DNA of 64,000 nucleotides, from contig NZ_CANNCF010000008.1 in NCBI RefSeq assembly GCF_947503045.1, positions 16,252 through 80,251 on the forward strand, read 5' to 3'. Below, one piece after another: positions 1 through 7,716 of this stretch. The DNA is from an uncultured Tateyamaria sp. Lineage in GTDB: Bacteria; Pseudomonadota; Alphaproteobacteria; Rhodobacterales; Rhodobacteraceae. A model generated the notes under the pieces. It ran no database searches and was not told the origin of the DNA. It saw only the letters and a list, made by a program, of their open reading frames with translations. The first letter of the stretch is position 1. The number at the start of each line of letters is the position of its first letter. Position numbers and translations under genes: made by a program.

Positions 1-1201
1 GGAACGACTTTCAACGACGCCCTTCGGGCAGCGGCCGGTGACGGCTGACCTGCTCAAGGCGGCCGCCCGCGCCGCCGAGGCCCCCACCCTGCCCCATGTG
101 GACAAATGGGAACTGTTGCGCAGCCTATGTGCCGCGCGCGATGCATTTGCCATCACCGATCGCGAAATTGGCGTGCTCGAGGCCTTGCTCAGCTTTCATC
201 CCGAGAAGCTTTTGGGCGGCAATGCCGATATGGTGGTGTTCCCCTCGAACCGCGCGCTGTCGGATCGCTGTCACGGCATGGCCGAAAGCACCCTACGCCG
301 TCATCTCGCCCGTCTGGTCGACGCCGGCCTGATCCTGCGCCACGACAGCCCCAACGGCAAACGCTATGCCCGCCGCGACCCCAGCGGAGAGGTCCTGCGC
401 GCCTTTGGCTTCGATCTGCGCCCGCTTCTGGTGCGCGCGCCCGAGATCGCCCAGGCCGCCGAGGTGGCGCGTGCGGCGGCGGAACGGCTGCGGACTTTGC
501 GCGAAAAGGTCTCTCTGCAAAAGCGTGATGCGCAGAAACTGGCTCTCTACGGGCTGGAACAGGGTCACACAGGCCCGTTTGAGGGGCTTCTGGCGCAACT
601 GCTTGATGTGACCCGCATGATGCGCCGCAAGCTCTCTCTGGCGGAGTTGGACGAGGTCGCAGGCCATGTGTCCGAACTGCTGGAACAGACCCTGAAATAC
701 GTCTCTAAAGCAGAAGAAATGAGCGGCAATGACGCTTCATTTGAGCGCCAGTATCAGAGTTCAAATACAGACTCTTCTGATCTTGAACCTTGCTTGGAAA
801 AAAGCAGGGTGGCGGATGTGGATGCCTCACTGGCTGAGGATGGCGTTGAGGTCAAACCGGATGTGCCCATCCCTCTGGGTCTCGTGTTGCGCGCAGTGCC
901 CGAGGCGTTGGAATACGCCCAAACCCCCGTGACCAGTTTTGCAGACCTCGCCCGATTGGGTGCCTTCCTGCGTGGCATGATCGGCGTCAGCCCGTCGGCC
1001 TGGGACGACGCGGTGGCGGCCATGGGCGTGGAGGTTGCAGGGATCACCATCTGCTGCCTGCTCCAGCGCATTGACGACATCCGCTCGCCGGGCGGGTACC
1101 TGCGCAAGCTGACGCTTGAGGCGCAATCGGGTAAATATTCCGTCTCCAGGGTGGTCATGGCGTTAATCCAGCGTCCACAGGGTGCGGGGCCAAAAAGTTG
1201 A
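1..1201 (+). CDS. repC: RepC replication initiator, 5'-truncated by window edge
   Basis: This is the replication initiator of a RepABC replicon. The reading frame is open from base 2, and the first codons read TTPFGQRPVTADLL, which matches the usual RepC N-terminus (TTPFG.RP.T..LL). The GTG at 38 is therefore internal and the true start lies left of the window. The conserved helix-turn-helix block VVFPSNRALSDRCHG / STLRRHLARLVDAGLI / SPNGKRYARRD sits in the first third. The central part (about 700-800) is comparatively AT-rich, which is where oriV of repABC plasmids normally lies inside repC. repA and repB should be just upstream. The stop codon lies inside the first of two parS-like palindromes. 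The family call is very strong; whether this is a plasmid or a chromid cannot be decided here. Confidence 0.95.
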   Translation, partial: ERLSTTPFGQRPVTADLLKAAARAAEAPTLPHVDKWELLRSLCAARDAFAITDREIGVLEALLSFHPEKLLGGNADMVVFPSNRALSDRCHGMAESTLRRHLARLVDAGLILRHDSPNGKRYARRDPSGEVLRAFGFDLRPLLVRAPEIAQAAEVARAAAERLRTLREKVSLQKRDAQKLALYGLEQGHTGPFEGLLAQLLDVTRMMRRKLSLAELDEVAGHVSELLEQTLKYVSKAEEMSGNDASFERQYQSSNTDSSDLEPCLEKSRVADVDASLAEDGVEVKPDVPIPLGLVLRAVPEALEYAQTPVTSFADLARLGAFLRGMIGVSPSAWDDAVAAMGVEVAGITICCLLQRIDDIRSPGGYLRKLTLEAQSGKYSVSRVVMALIQRPQGAGPKS

Positions 1202-1212
1202 CATCTGTCAAC
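1197..1212. promoter_or_regulatory. parS: parS-like partition palindrome 1
   Basis: GTTGACATCTGTCAAC has perfect 7-bp arms and fits the GTTNNCNNNNGNNAAC pattern of repABC centromere sites bound by RepB. It overlaps the repC stop codon (TGA at 1199-1201). Confidence 0.8.
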
Positions 1213-1233
1213 TCCTCGTTTGGATCGGGAAAA

Positions 1234-1249
1234 GTTGACAGCTGTCAAC
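1234..1249. promoter_or_regulatory. parS: parS-like partition palindrome 2
   Basis: GTTGACAGCTGTCAAC is a perfect 16-bp palindrome, differing from the first copy only at the two central positions and spaced 37 bp start to start. Tandem copies immediately 3' of repC fit a partition centromere. The 216 bp from here to the next gene hold only a short CCGCA-CAG-TGCGG hairpin (about 1301-1313) and no recognisable gene. Confidence 0.82.
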
Positions 1250-1465
1250 TCTGTCGTCGGGCGCTGATTTTCCCTGAAAACTTGACCCAAGGGAACGAAA
1301 ACCGCACAGTGCGGCTCAGGGCAGATAAGTCGTTGCACCCTCGCCAAAATGGGGGGTGGCACTGGCAGGCAAAAGCCACTGCAAAAGGGCTGAGCGGAAT
1401 GGGCGCTATGGCGAAGATGACAGCGCAGAGACGGAGCGTCACGCATCCTGAAAACGGGGGGGGCC

Positions 1466-2971
1466 ATGTCGGGTTCTGACACCCCCAAGGAGGACGATGG
1501 CGACCGCACGATCTTTGGCCAGAAATTGCCAGAGGCGCATCCCGTCGCACGCCCTCAACCCGTCCAGACTCCGCTGCATCAGGTGCGCGCGCCCGAACCA
1601 TCGGACGAGACCACGATCATCGGGGCCAAGCTGCCCGAACCGACGCCCCCTGCCCCCAAACCGCTGCTGCCCTCGCAGCTTAAACGCAAGGCCAAGGAAC
1701 AGGCGCCGAAGCCTGTTGAAAACAAGGTCTCGCTGCGCGCTGCGGTCCGCGGATCGGGGCGCACATTGGGCAAGGGATCAAACCCGATGCTGGCCGCAGC
1801 CAGCGACATTCTGGGGCTGCTGGGACGGCTGCGCACCGGCATGGTCGAGATGCATGGCGCCCCATTGCGGGACCACCTGGGTGCCGAGATTGCCAAGTTT
1901 GCGCAGGCCTGCGAAACCGCGCGGATCAAGCCTGCCGACATCGAGGACGGGCGCTATGCGCTTGCGGCGACCTGCGATGATATCGCGGCCACCCTGCCCG
2001 GCTCGGACCCGCAATTCTGGGAAGACAATGCGCTGGTCAAAACGCTGTTTGACGACGACGATTCCAGCGCCGGGTTCTTTGACCGCTACGAACAGGTCCT
2101 GACCCGACCCAACAAACGCCTGCCGCTGCTGGAGTTGATGCTCGGCTGCCTGTCGCTGGGCTTTCAGGGGGAATATCGCGGTGCGCCGGACGGATCGCGC
2201 GCGCTGACAACGCTTCGTAAAGCCGGATATGAGCGGCTGCGCAACGCCGCCCCGCGTGCGGCCCCTGCCCTGTCCAAAAAATGGCTGCCCGTGGTCCTCA
2301 AGGGGCGCCGGATGCGCCCGCTTGTGCCGCTCTGGATCATGGCGGGCGTTGCAGCGGCGATGACGGTTACCCTGTTTGCGTCGTTTGCGTGGATCCTGAC
2401 CAAGGAAGCCCAAAGCACGCAGGACCGCATCATCAGCCTGCACCGCCCCCTGCCCCCGGTCGATATCGCGCGGGTCGAATTGCCCAATCTCACCCGCCAA
2501 CTGGTCATCTACGAGGCACCGCCGACGGGGCAGGTCGATCGGGTCAAAAACCAGTTGAGCGACGTGATCGCCCAGGGCCTCACCACCGTGCAGGAAGAAG
2601 GTGATTTCATCGCCATTCGCCTTGGCAATGCGCTGTCTTTCGGGTCAGGCGCGCCGACGCTGGATTCGCAAAGCCCGCTGCTGGCGCGCATCGCCTCGGT
2701 GCTTGAGGTCGAGCCGGGCGGGATCATCATTGAAGGGCACAGCGACAATATCCCGCTGAGCGGGCGCGGGCGCTACAAGACCAACGAGGCGCTGTCCGAA
2801 GCGCGCGCGGCGGCTGTGCGCGATGTGCTGGCCCCTTATCTCACTGATCCGTCCCGTCTGAGCGTGGTGGGGGTTGGGCCAAGCAAACCGCTTGATCCGG
2901 CCAACACCGCCGAGGCGCGGGCCAAAAACCGGCGCGTGGACATTCTGCTGCGCAAGGAACAGCAACTGTGA
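1466..2971 (+). CDS. tssL: T6SS membrane-complex protein TssL with C-terminal OmpA domain (copy 1)
   Basis: TssL (DotU/IcmH family) is an inner-membrane part of the T6SS envelope complex with TssM. Of 501 residues, about 1-100 are disordered and Pro-rich, about 105-260 are the cytoplasmic DotU domain, about 287-310 are the single membrane span, and about 375-500 are an OmpA-like peptidoglycan-binding domain (IIIEGHSDNIPL, then EARAKNRRVDILL). The N-terminus carries two similar threonine motifs, DGDRTIFG and DETTIIG, reminiscent of phospho-threonine sites read by FHA proteins. It lacks the polyproline linker of the second TssL (39941-41356). First gene of a five-gene operon; its stop overlaps the GTG start of tssM1. 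The ATG follows a G-rich stretch without a clear Shine-Dalgarno site. Confidence 0.92.
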   Translation: MSGSDTPKEDDGDRTIFGQKLPEAHPVARPQPVQTPLHQVRAPEPSDETTIIGAKLPEPTPPAPKPLLPSQLKRKAKEQAPKPVENKVSLRAAVRGSGRTLGKGSNPMLAAASDILGLLGRLRTGMVEMHGAPLRDHLGAEIAKFAQACETARIKPADIEDGRYALAATCDDIAATLPGSDPQFWEDNALVKTLFDDDDSSAGFFDRYEQVLTRPNKRLPLLELMLGCLSLGFQGEYRGAPDGSRALTTLRKAGYERLRNAAPRAAPALSKKWLPVVLKGRRMRPLVPLWIMAGVAAAMTVTLFASFAWILTKEAQSTQDRIISLHRPLPPVDIARVELPNLTRQLVIYEAPPTGQVDRVKNQLSDVIAQGLTTVQEEGDFIAIRLGNALSFGSGAPTLDSQSPLLARIASVLEVEPGGIIIEGHSDNIPLSGRGRYKTNEALSEARAAAVRDVLAPYLTDPSRLSVVGVGPSKPLDPANTAEARAKNRRVDILLRKEQQL

Positions 2972-5900
2972 CGCGCCTCTTTACCTGGCTATCTGCGCTG
3001 ATCACGACGCTTGGGGTGATTTCGCTATGCGTGGCGATCTGGATCGGATTGCCGATTTCGGGGATCGACTGGCTGTCGACCGTGCCGGTGCGGGCAGGGC
3101 TGATCGCTGGCATTCTGACCCTGTTGCTGCTGGGCGCGCTGGTGCGCTGGCGGGCGCGCAGAAAGGCCGCTGCCGATCTGGAAAACAGCCTGCTGGCCAC
3201 GCAAGCGGGCGACGGGCCGCTGCTGGCCGAACGGATGCGGGCAGCGCTTGTGCGGCTCAAGAAAACCGGCGGCGCGAGTGCGCTCTATGATCTGCCCTGG
3301 TACATCCTGATTGGACCGCCCGGTGCGGGCAAGACCACGGCGCTGGTGCATTCGGGTCTGGAATTTCCCGGCGAACACGCGGCCTCGATCACCGGGTTCG
3401 GGGGCACCAAAAATTGCGATTTCTGGTTCGCCGAAGAGGCTGTGATGATCGACACGGCAGGGCGCTATACCACGCAGGACAGTGACGAAACCGCCGACCG
3501 CAACAGCTGGACCTCGTTTCTGGGGCAGCTCAAAACCGCGCGTCCCGACCAGCCGATCAATGGCGTGATCCTCGCCTTTTCCTGCGAAGACATGATGACC
3601 GAAAGCACGGACGGTTTGCGCCGCCACGCCGAGACGGTGCGCGCGCGGCTGGCCGAGCTGAACGATGCGTTCAAAACCCATGTGCCGGTCTATGTGATCT
3701 TTACCAAGGCGGACATGATCTCGGGCTTTCGCGAGTATTTCGGAAGCTTTGACGAGGCCCGCCGTCGCGGCGTCTGGGGGGCGACATTTCAGACCCGAAA
3801 CCGCCGCGAAGAGACACATCGCGCGGTGTCGCGCGAGTTCGATCAACTGGTCAGCCGGTTGTCCGATGAGGTCACGGATCGCCTGATCGAGGAAAAGGAC
3901 AGCGCCGCCCGGATTGCCATCTATGACTTTCCCGAACAGATGGCGCTGCTGGAACGCAATGTGACCACGTTCCTGAGTGCGGTGTTTGAAAAACCGCAAG
4001 CGATACGCGCGATTTTGCGTGGGTTCTATTTCACGTCCGGTACGCAAGGCGGCACGCCGATTGATCAGGTTCTGGGCGCGATGAGCGGCGGGGCAGGGGG
4101 GGCGGCAGCCACTGGGTTCCTGTCGGGCAAGGGGCGCAGCTATTTCCTGCATGATCTGCTGACGAAGGTGGTTTTTGCCGAACGGGACTGGGTGGGATAC
4201 GACCGCGGACGCGTGCTGCGCCGTACGGTGGGCCGCGCCTTTGGCAAAGGGTTCATCACGCTGATCAGTGTCGCGGTCATGGCGGTTCTGGGCTTCAGTT
4301 TCTGGACCAATGCGACGCTGGTGCGCGAAGTGGCGGGGCAGACGCAGGCCTATGAGCAACGCGCCTCGGCCTTTCTGGGGCCGCAACGCATCGACAATCC
4401 GGCCACGCGGCCGCTGCTGCCTGCCCTTGGTACGTTGCGCGCGATGCCGGCGGGCTATGCCAATCCCCGCCCGCAGGAACTGGTGCAGGATCTGGGCCTG
4501 TCGCGGCGCGATGCGCTGCGCGGGGCGGCGGTGCAGGCCTATTCCGACGGGTTGGAGCAGATGCTGCGCCCCCGCATGATGTTGCAGGTCGAACAGGACT
4601 TGGCCCAATATCTGGGTGAGAACCGCAAGATAGACGCATATCGCGCGCTCAAGGTCTATATCTTGTTGGCAAAGGAGCAGGATGGCCGCGAGGACGATCT
4701 GGCAATCCAGTCCTATTTTGCGCAGGCCTGGGCCGAAGATTATGCGGGCGCGGATTCCGAATATCGCGCCATCAATGCCCATCTGGCGGCGATGCTCGAG
4801 CTTGATGGCCGCGTGACCCCGCTTGTCGCGGCCAATGGCGCGTTGATTGCGCGGGTGCGCGAGGCGATTGCCGATGTGCCCCCGGCGGACCGGGCCTATG
4901 GTGCCATTCGCAGTCGTGCCGGAACCTTGCCGCCCTGGCGTCTGGCCGAGGCGATGGCGGATGCGCCAATTGCCACTGCCGATGCCCGCCCGGTGGAGAC
5001 CTTGGGTGTGCCGGGTCTGTTCACCTTTGAGGGGTACTGGGGTCATTTCGAGGCGGCCTTGCAGGATGCCGCCGCGCAGCTGGAGGCCGATGCCTGGGTG
5101 TTGGGTGTCGCCGATACGCAGCCCTTGCAGTCTGATGCCGCACTGTTTCGCGATGTGCATGTCCTTTATGCCCGCGATTTTGAGCGCGCATGGTCGCTGA
5201 TGCTGGACCGCGTGGCCTTGGCTCCGCCTGAAGGGGGCACCGATGCGCTCGCCGATGCTGCGGGTGCCTTGCTCGTGCGGCTGAGTGAGGTTGTGCAGAC
5301 CGAGACCCGTTTGACCGATTTTTCATCTAATGCATTGAAAAGTATTGGAAATTTTGCACCCTCCGATGAGATGACCGTGCAGGCCCGCTTTGTCGAGCGT
5401 CCTTTTGTGCCCTGGCATCGCTTGCTGGAAGGGGCGGTGGGGACCCGTCCGCTGGATCGTGTGCTGGAGGGCTTGGCCGAGGCGCGGCGCGTGGCGCTGA
5501 CGGGGCAGGGGGATCTGGGCACGGTGCTTCCGCGCGAAGTGCCTGTGCCGAGCGCGGTGGAGCGTCTGGTGGGGCAGGTGCTGGCCGCCTTGTCGGTGGA
5601 TTACGTGGATGCGCAGCTGGTCGCGCTGGATCGCGCGCGCTGCGTGCCCGGCGCGCCGCCGGTGGGGGCGCAGTTCGGGGCGGTGTTTGGCTATGGCGGG
5701 CAGATGCAGCGTCTGCAGCAATCCGCGCCCGGTCCTGTTTCCGTGCGTGCCCGTGCCCGCTTTGACGCCGCAGCCGCCGTGCGCGCGGCGATGTTTGTGC
5801 AAGGTCAGGCGGATGCGGTGGTGCCCTTTGCGGTGCGTCTGATGCTGGTCAATCCGGCGATCGAGCCTGTGACCATCATCTTGGGCGATCAGGTGCTTGA

Positions 5901-6180
5901 GCTGACCTCAGGCGGTGCCCCGGCGCGCGCGGTCTGGACCGAAACGACCCCCGTTTCGCTGGCCGTGCCGGATGCCCCGCCCGCCACGCTGATCGGTGGC
6001 GGATGGTCGATCCTGACCTTTCTGAGCGGGGACACCTTGCAGTCTCGTGGCCCGCTTGCGCAGGTCGCCCATCGCATTGGTCCCTATACGGCAACGTTTA
6101 GGCTTGAGTTTCAGGGGACGGATGTTCCATTTTTAAGCGACGCCTTTAAGGAGATTACGTGCCAGAACGCTTTGGAATAG
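2968..6180 (+). CDS. tssM: T6SS membrane-complex protein TssM/IcmF (copy 1)
   Basis: TssM is the inner-membrane ATPase-like scaffold that crosses the periplasm. Two N-terminal membrane helices (about 8-25 and 32-52) are followed by a cytoplasmic NTPase domain with Walker A IGPPGAGKTT near residue 116 and a switch/Walker B-like MIDTAGRYTTQD. A third helix lies at about 428-450, then a long periplasmic IcmF-related region to residue 1070. The GTG start overlaps the tssL1 stop (GTGA). It is about 120 residues shorter than TssM2 and clearly diverged from it, so this is an old duplication or separate acquisition. No tssJ lipoprotein gene accompanies it. An unrelated long reading frame on the opposite strand is not a gene. 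Confidence 0.95.
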   Translation: MTRLFTWLSALITTLGVISLCVAIWIGLPISGIDWLSTVPVRAGLIAGILTLLLLGALVRWRARRKAAADLENSLLATQAGDGPLLAERMRAALVRLKKTGGASALYDLPWYILIGPPGAGKTTALVHSGLEFPGEHAASITGFGGTKNCDFWFAEEAVMIDTAGRYTTQDSDETADRNSWTSFLGQLKTARPDQPINGVILAFSCEDMMTESTDGLRRHAETVRARLAELNDAFKTHVPVYVIFTKADMISGFREYFGSFDEARRRGVWGATFQTRNRREETHRAVSREFDQLVSRLSDEVTDRLIEEKDSAARIAIYDFPEQMALLERNVTTFLSAVFEKPQAIRAILRGFYFTSGTQGGTPIDQVLGAMSGGAGGAAATGFLSGKGRSYFLHDLLTKVVFAERDWVGYDRGRVLRRTVGRAFGKGFITLISVAVMAVLGFSFWTNATLVREVAGQTQAYEQRASAFLGPQRIDNPATRPLLPALGTLRAMPAGYANPRPQELVQDLGLSRRDALRGAAVQAYSDGLEQMLRPRMMLQVEQDLAQYLGENRKIDAYRALKVYILLAKEQDGREDDLAIQSYFAQAWAEDYAGADSEYRAINAHLAAMLELDGRVTPLVAANGALIARVREAIADVPPADRAYGAIRSRAGTLPPWRLAEAMADAPIATADARPVETLGVPGLFTFEGYWGHFEAALQDAAAQLEADAWVLGVADTQPLQSDAALFRDVHVLYARDFERAWSLMLDRVALAPPEGGTDALADAAGALLVRLSEVVQTETRLTDFSSNALKSIGNFAPSDEMTVQARFVERPFVPWHRLLEGAVGTRPLDRVLEGLAEARRVALTGQGDLGTVLPREVPVPSAVERLVGQVLAALSVDYVDAQLVALDRARCVPGAPPVGAQFGAVFGYGGQMQRLQQSAPGPVSVRARARFDAAAAVRAAMFVQGQADAVVPFAVRLMLVNPAIEPVTIILGDQVLELTSGGAPARAVWTETTPVSLAVPDAPPATLIGGGWSILTFLSGDTLQSRGPLAQVAHRIGPYTATFRLEFQGTDVPFLSDAFKEITCQNALE

Positions 6181-6184
6181 GCAC

Positions 6185-6904
6185 ATGAGTGTTGTTTTAT
6201 ACGGCAAGCACCCGGGGTTCGGGGATTTCCTGTCATGGGGGATTGAGCGCCCCGCGCGCGACCGGCTTGAGGCGTGGGTGCAGGCGGTGATGCCCGACAC
6301 GCGCGATCTGCTGGGGACGGGCTGGGACGGGGTGTGGGACACGGCCCCTGATTTGCGGTTCTGGATTGGCCCGGATGTGCTGGGCGTGCCGCTGTGCGGG
6401 ATCTGGAGGGCCTCGGTGGATCGGGTCGGGCGGCGCTATCCGCTGATGCTGGGCCTCACCGGCTCGGTCACGCCGCCCCCTGTCCATATCGCCCATGATC
6501 CTGCGCCCTATGAGGCGCTGTCCGCCCATCTGGAGCAGATCGAGGGCCAGACGGCGGGGCAGAGCGGTGTGCAGGGCCTTGTGGCGGGCTTTGACGGGCC
6601 ACCTGACACGGGAACGCCCTATGACGCAGCGCAGGCAGGTATGCTATGGGGGATGCGGGGAGATGACGATCTGGCCCGCCTGTTCGCGGATGCGGGTGAG
6701 GCGGACGCCTATTGCGCGCAATACGGGCGCAGCCACTGGTGGCACGAAGGCACCCCCGCGCGGGAGGCGGGGTGGCTGTCACTGAACGGTTTGCCCGAAG
6801 CTGAGGCGCTGCGCTGGTTGCTGGCCGACCGGCTGCGCAGCCCGGAGATAACAGCCGACGCGGAAGCGCCGGAACAGGAAGACGTAGGGAGTGGGCAGGG
6901 ATGA
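6185..6904 (+). CDS. tagF: T6SS regulator TagF (copy 1)
   Basis: TagF-family protein of 239 residues. The family signature lies at the N-terminus (LYGKHPGFGDFLSWGIERP), followed by the conserved ASVDRVGRRYPL segment. TagF proteins act as post-translational repressors of T6SS assembly, reported to bind Fha and to oppose the PpkA pathway. It starts 5 bp after tssM1 and its stop overlaps the ATG of the phosphatase gene (ATGA), so translation is probably coupled. A second copy is at 35695-36363. Confidence 0.9.
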   Translation: MSVVLYGKHPGFGDFLSWGIERPARDRLEAWVQAVMPDTRDLLGTGWDGVWDTAPDLRFWIGPDVLGVPLCGIWRASVDRVGRRYPLMLGLTGSVTPPPVHIAHDPAPYEALSAHLEQIEGQTAGQSGVQGLVAGFDGPPDTGTPYDAAQAGMLWGMRGDDDLARLFADAGEADAYCAQYGRSHWWHEGTPAREAGWLSLNGLPEAEALRWLLADRLRSPEITADAEAPEQEDVGSGQG

Positions 6905-7716
6905 TGGACAAACGGGTGATGGCCAGCGACGAGATGATGTCGTTCGAGACGGCGATACGCACCGATGTGGGCTGCGTGCGCACGCTGAACGAGGACAGCG
7001 TCATGGCGGCCCCGGCCTCGGGCCTGTGGGTTGTTGCGGACGGCATGGGCGGGCACACTGCCGGAGATTTCGCCAGTCAGACCATTTGCGAGGAAATGGG
7101 CACCATCGGCCTGCCGACGGGGGCCATGGACCTGCGCGCCCGCTTTATGGCCCGCCTTACGGCCGCAAACACCCGCATTCAGGACAAGGCCACAGAGCTG
7201 GGCAGTGGCACCATCGGGTCCACCGTGGTGGCCCTGTTGATCCAGCAGGACCATTTCGCCTGCATCTGGTCCGGCGACAGCCGCATCTACCGCATGCGCG
7301 GCGATCAGCTGACCCGAGTCACCCGCGACCACACCGAGGTGCAGGCCCTGCTTGACACGGGCGCCATCACCCCTGAAGAGGCCGAGAACTGGCCACGCAA
7401 AAACGTGATCACCCGCGCCATTGGCGTGACCGAACTGCCGGAATGTGACATGGTCGAGGGGGCATTGTTGCAGGGCGACGTCTTTCTTTTGTGCTCGGAC
7501 GGTTTGACCGAGTATTTTGAGGACGCCGAGCTGGCGGATGTGCTGTACACGGGCCTTCACGGCTCGTTAGAACCGTTGTGCGACCAACTGATATCCATGG
7601 CGCTATTGCGAGGCGGCAAGGACAACGTATCCGTGATCATGGTGCGTTGTCATACGGCCGGGTTTCCTGCATTGGCAATCGAAGGCGAATATCCCGAATT
7701 CAGGGGCGAGTTATGA
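6901..7716 (+). CDS. pppA: PP2C-type Ser/Thr phosphatase PppA (copy 1)
   Basis: PPM-family metal-dependent phosphatase of 271 residues. It has all the metal-binding motifs: VADGMGGHTAGDFAS near residue 44, WSGDSRIYRM, LCSDGLTEYF and GGKDNVSVIMV. In T6SS loci PppA reverses threonine phosphorylation made by PpkA and so switches the apparatus off. ATGA overlaps with tagF1 upstream and ppkA downstream place it in a tightly coupled regulatory trio. The paralogue at 34985-35698 shares every motif. Confidence 0.93.
   Translation: MMDKRVMASDEMMSFETAIRTDVGCVRTLNEDSVMAAPASGLWVVADGMGGHTAGDFASQTICEEMGTIGLPTGAMDLRARFMARLTAANTRIQDKATELGSGTIGSTVVALLIQQDHFACIWSGDSRIYRMRGDQLTRVTRDHTEVQALLDTGAITPEEAENWPRKNVITRAIGVTELPECDMVEGALLQGDVFLLCSDGLTEYFEDAELADVLYTGLHGSLEPLCDQLISMALLRGGKDNVSVIMVRCHTAGFPALAIEGEYPEFRGEL

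Noticed and set aside
38..1201. RepC starting at the GTG at 38
   Set aside because: The frame is open to the window edge and the upstream codons match the conserved RepC N-terminus, so this GTG is internal.
3025..5160. Long minus-strand reading frame opposite tssM1
   Set aside because: Arg/His/Gln-rich composition typical of a GC-rich shadow frame, and the plus strand encodes a well recognised TssM.
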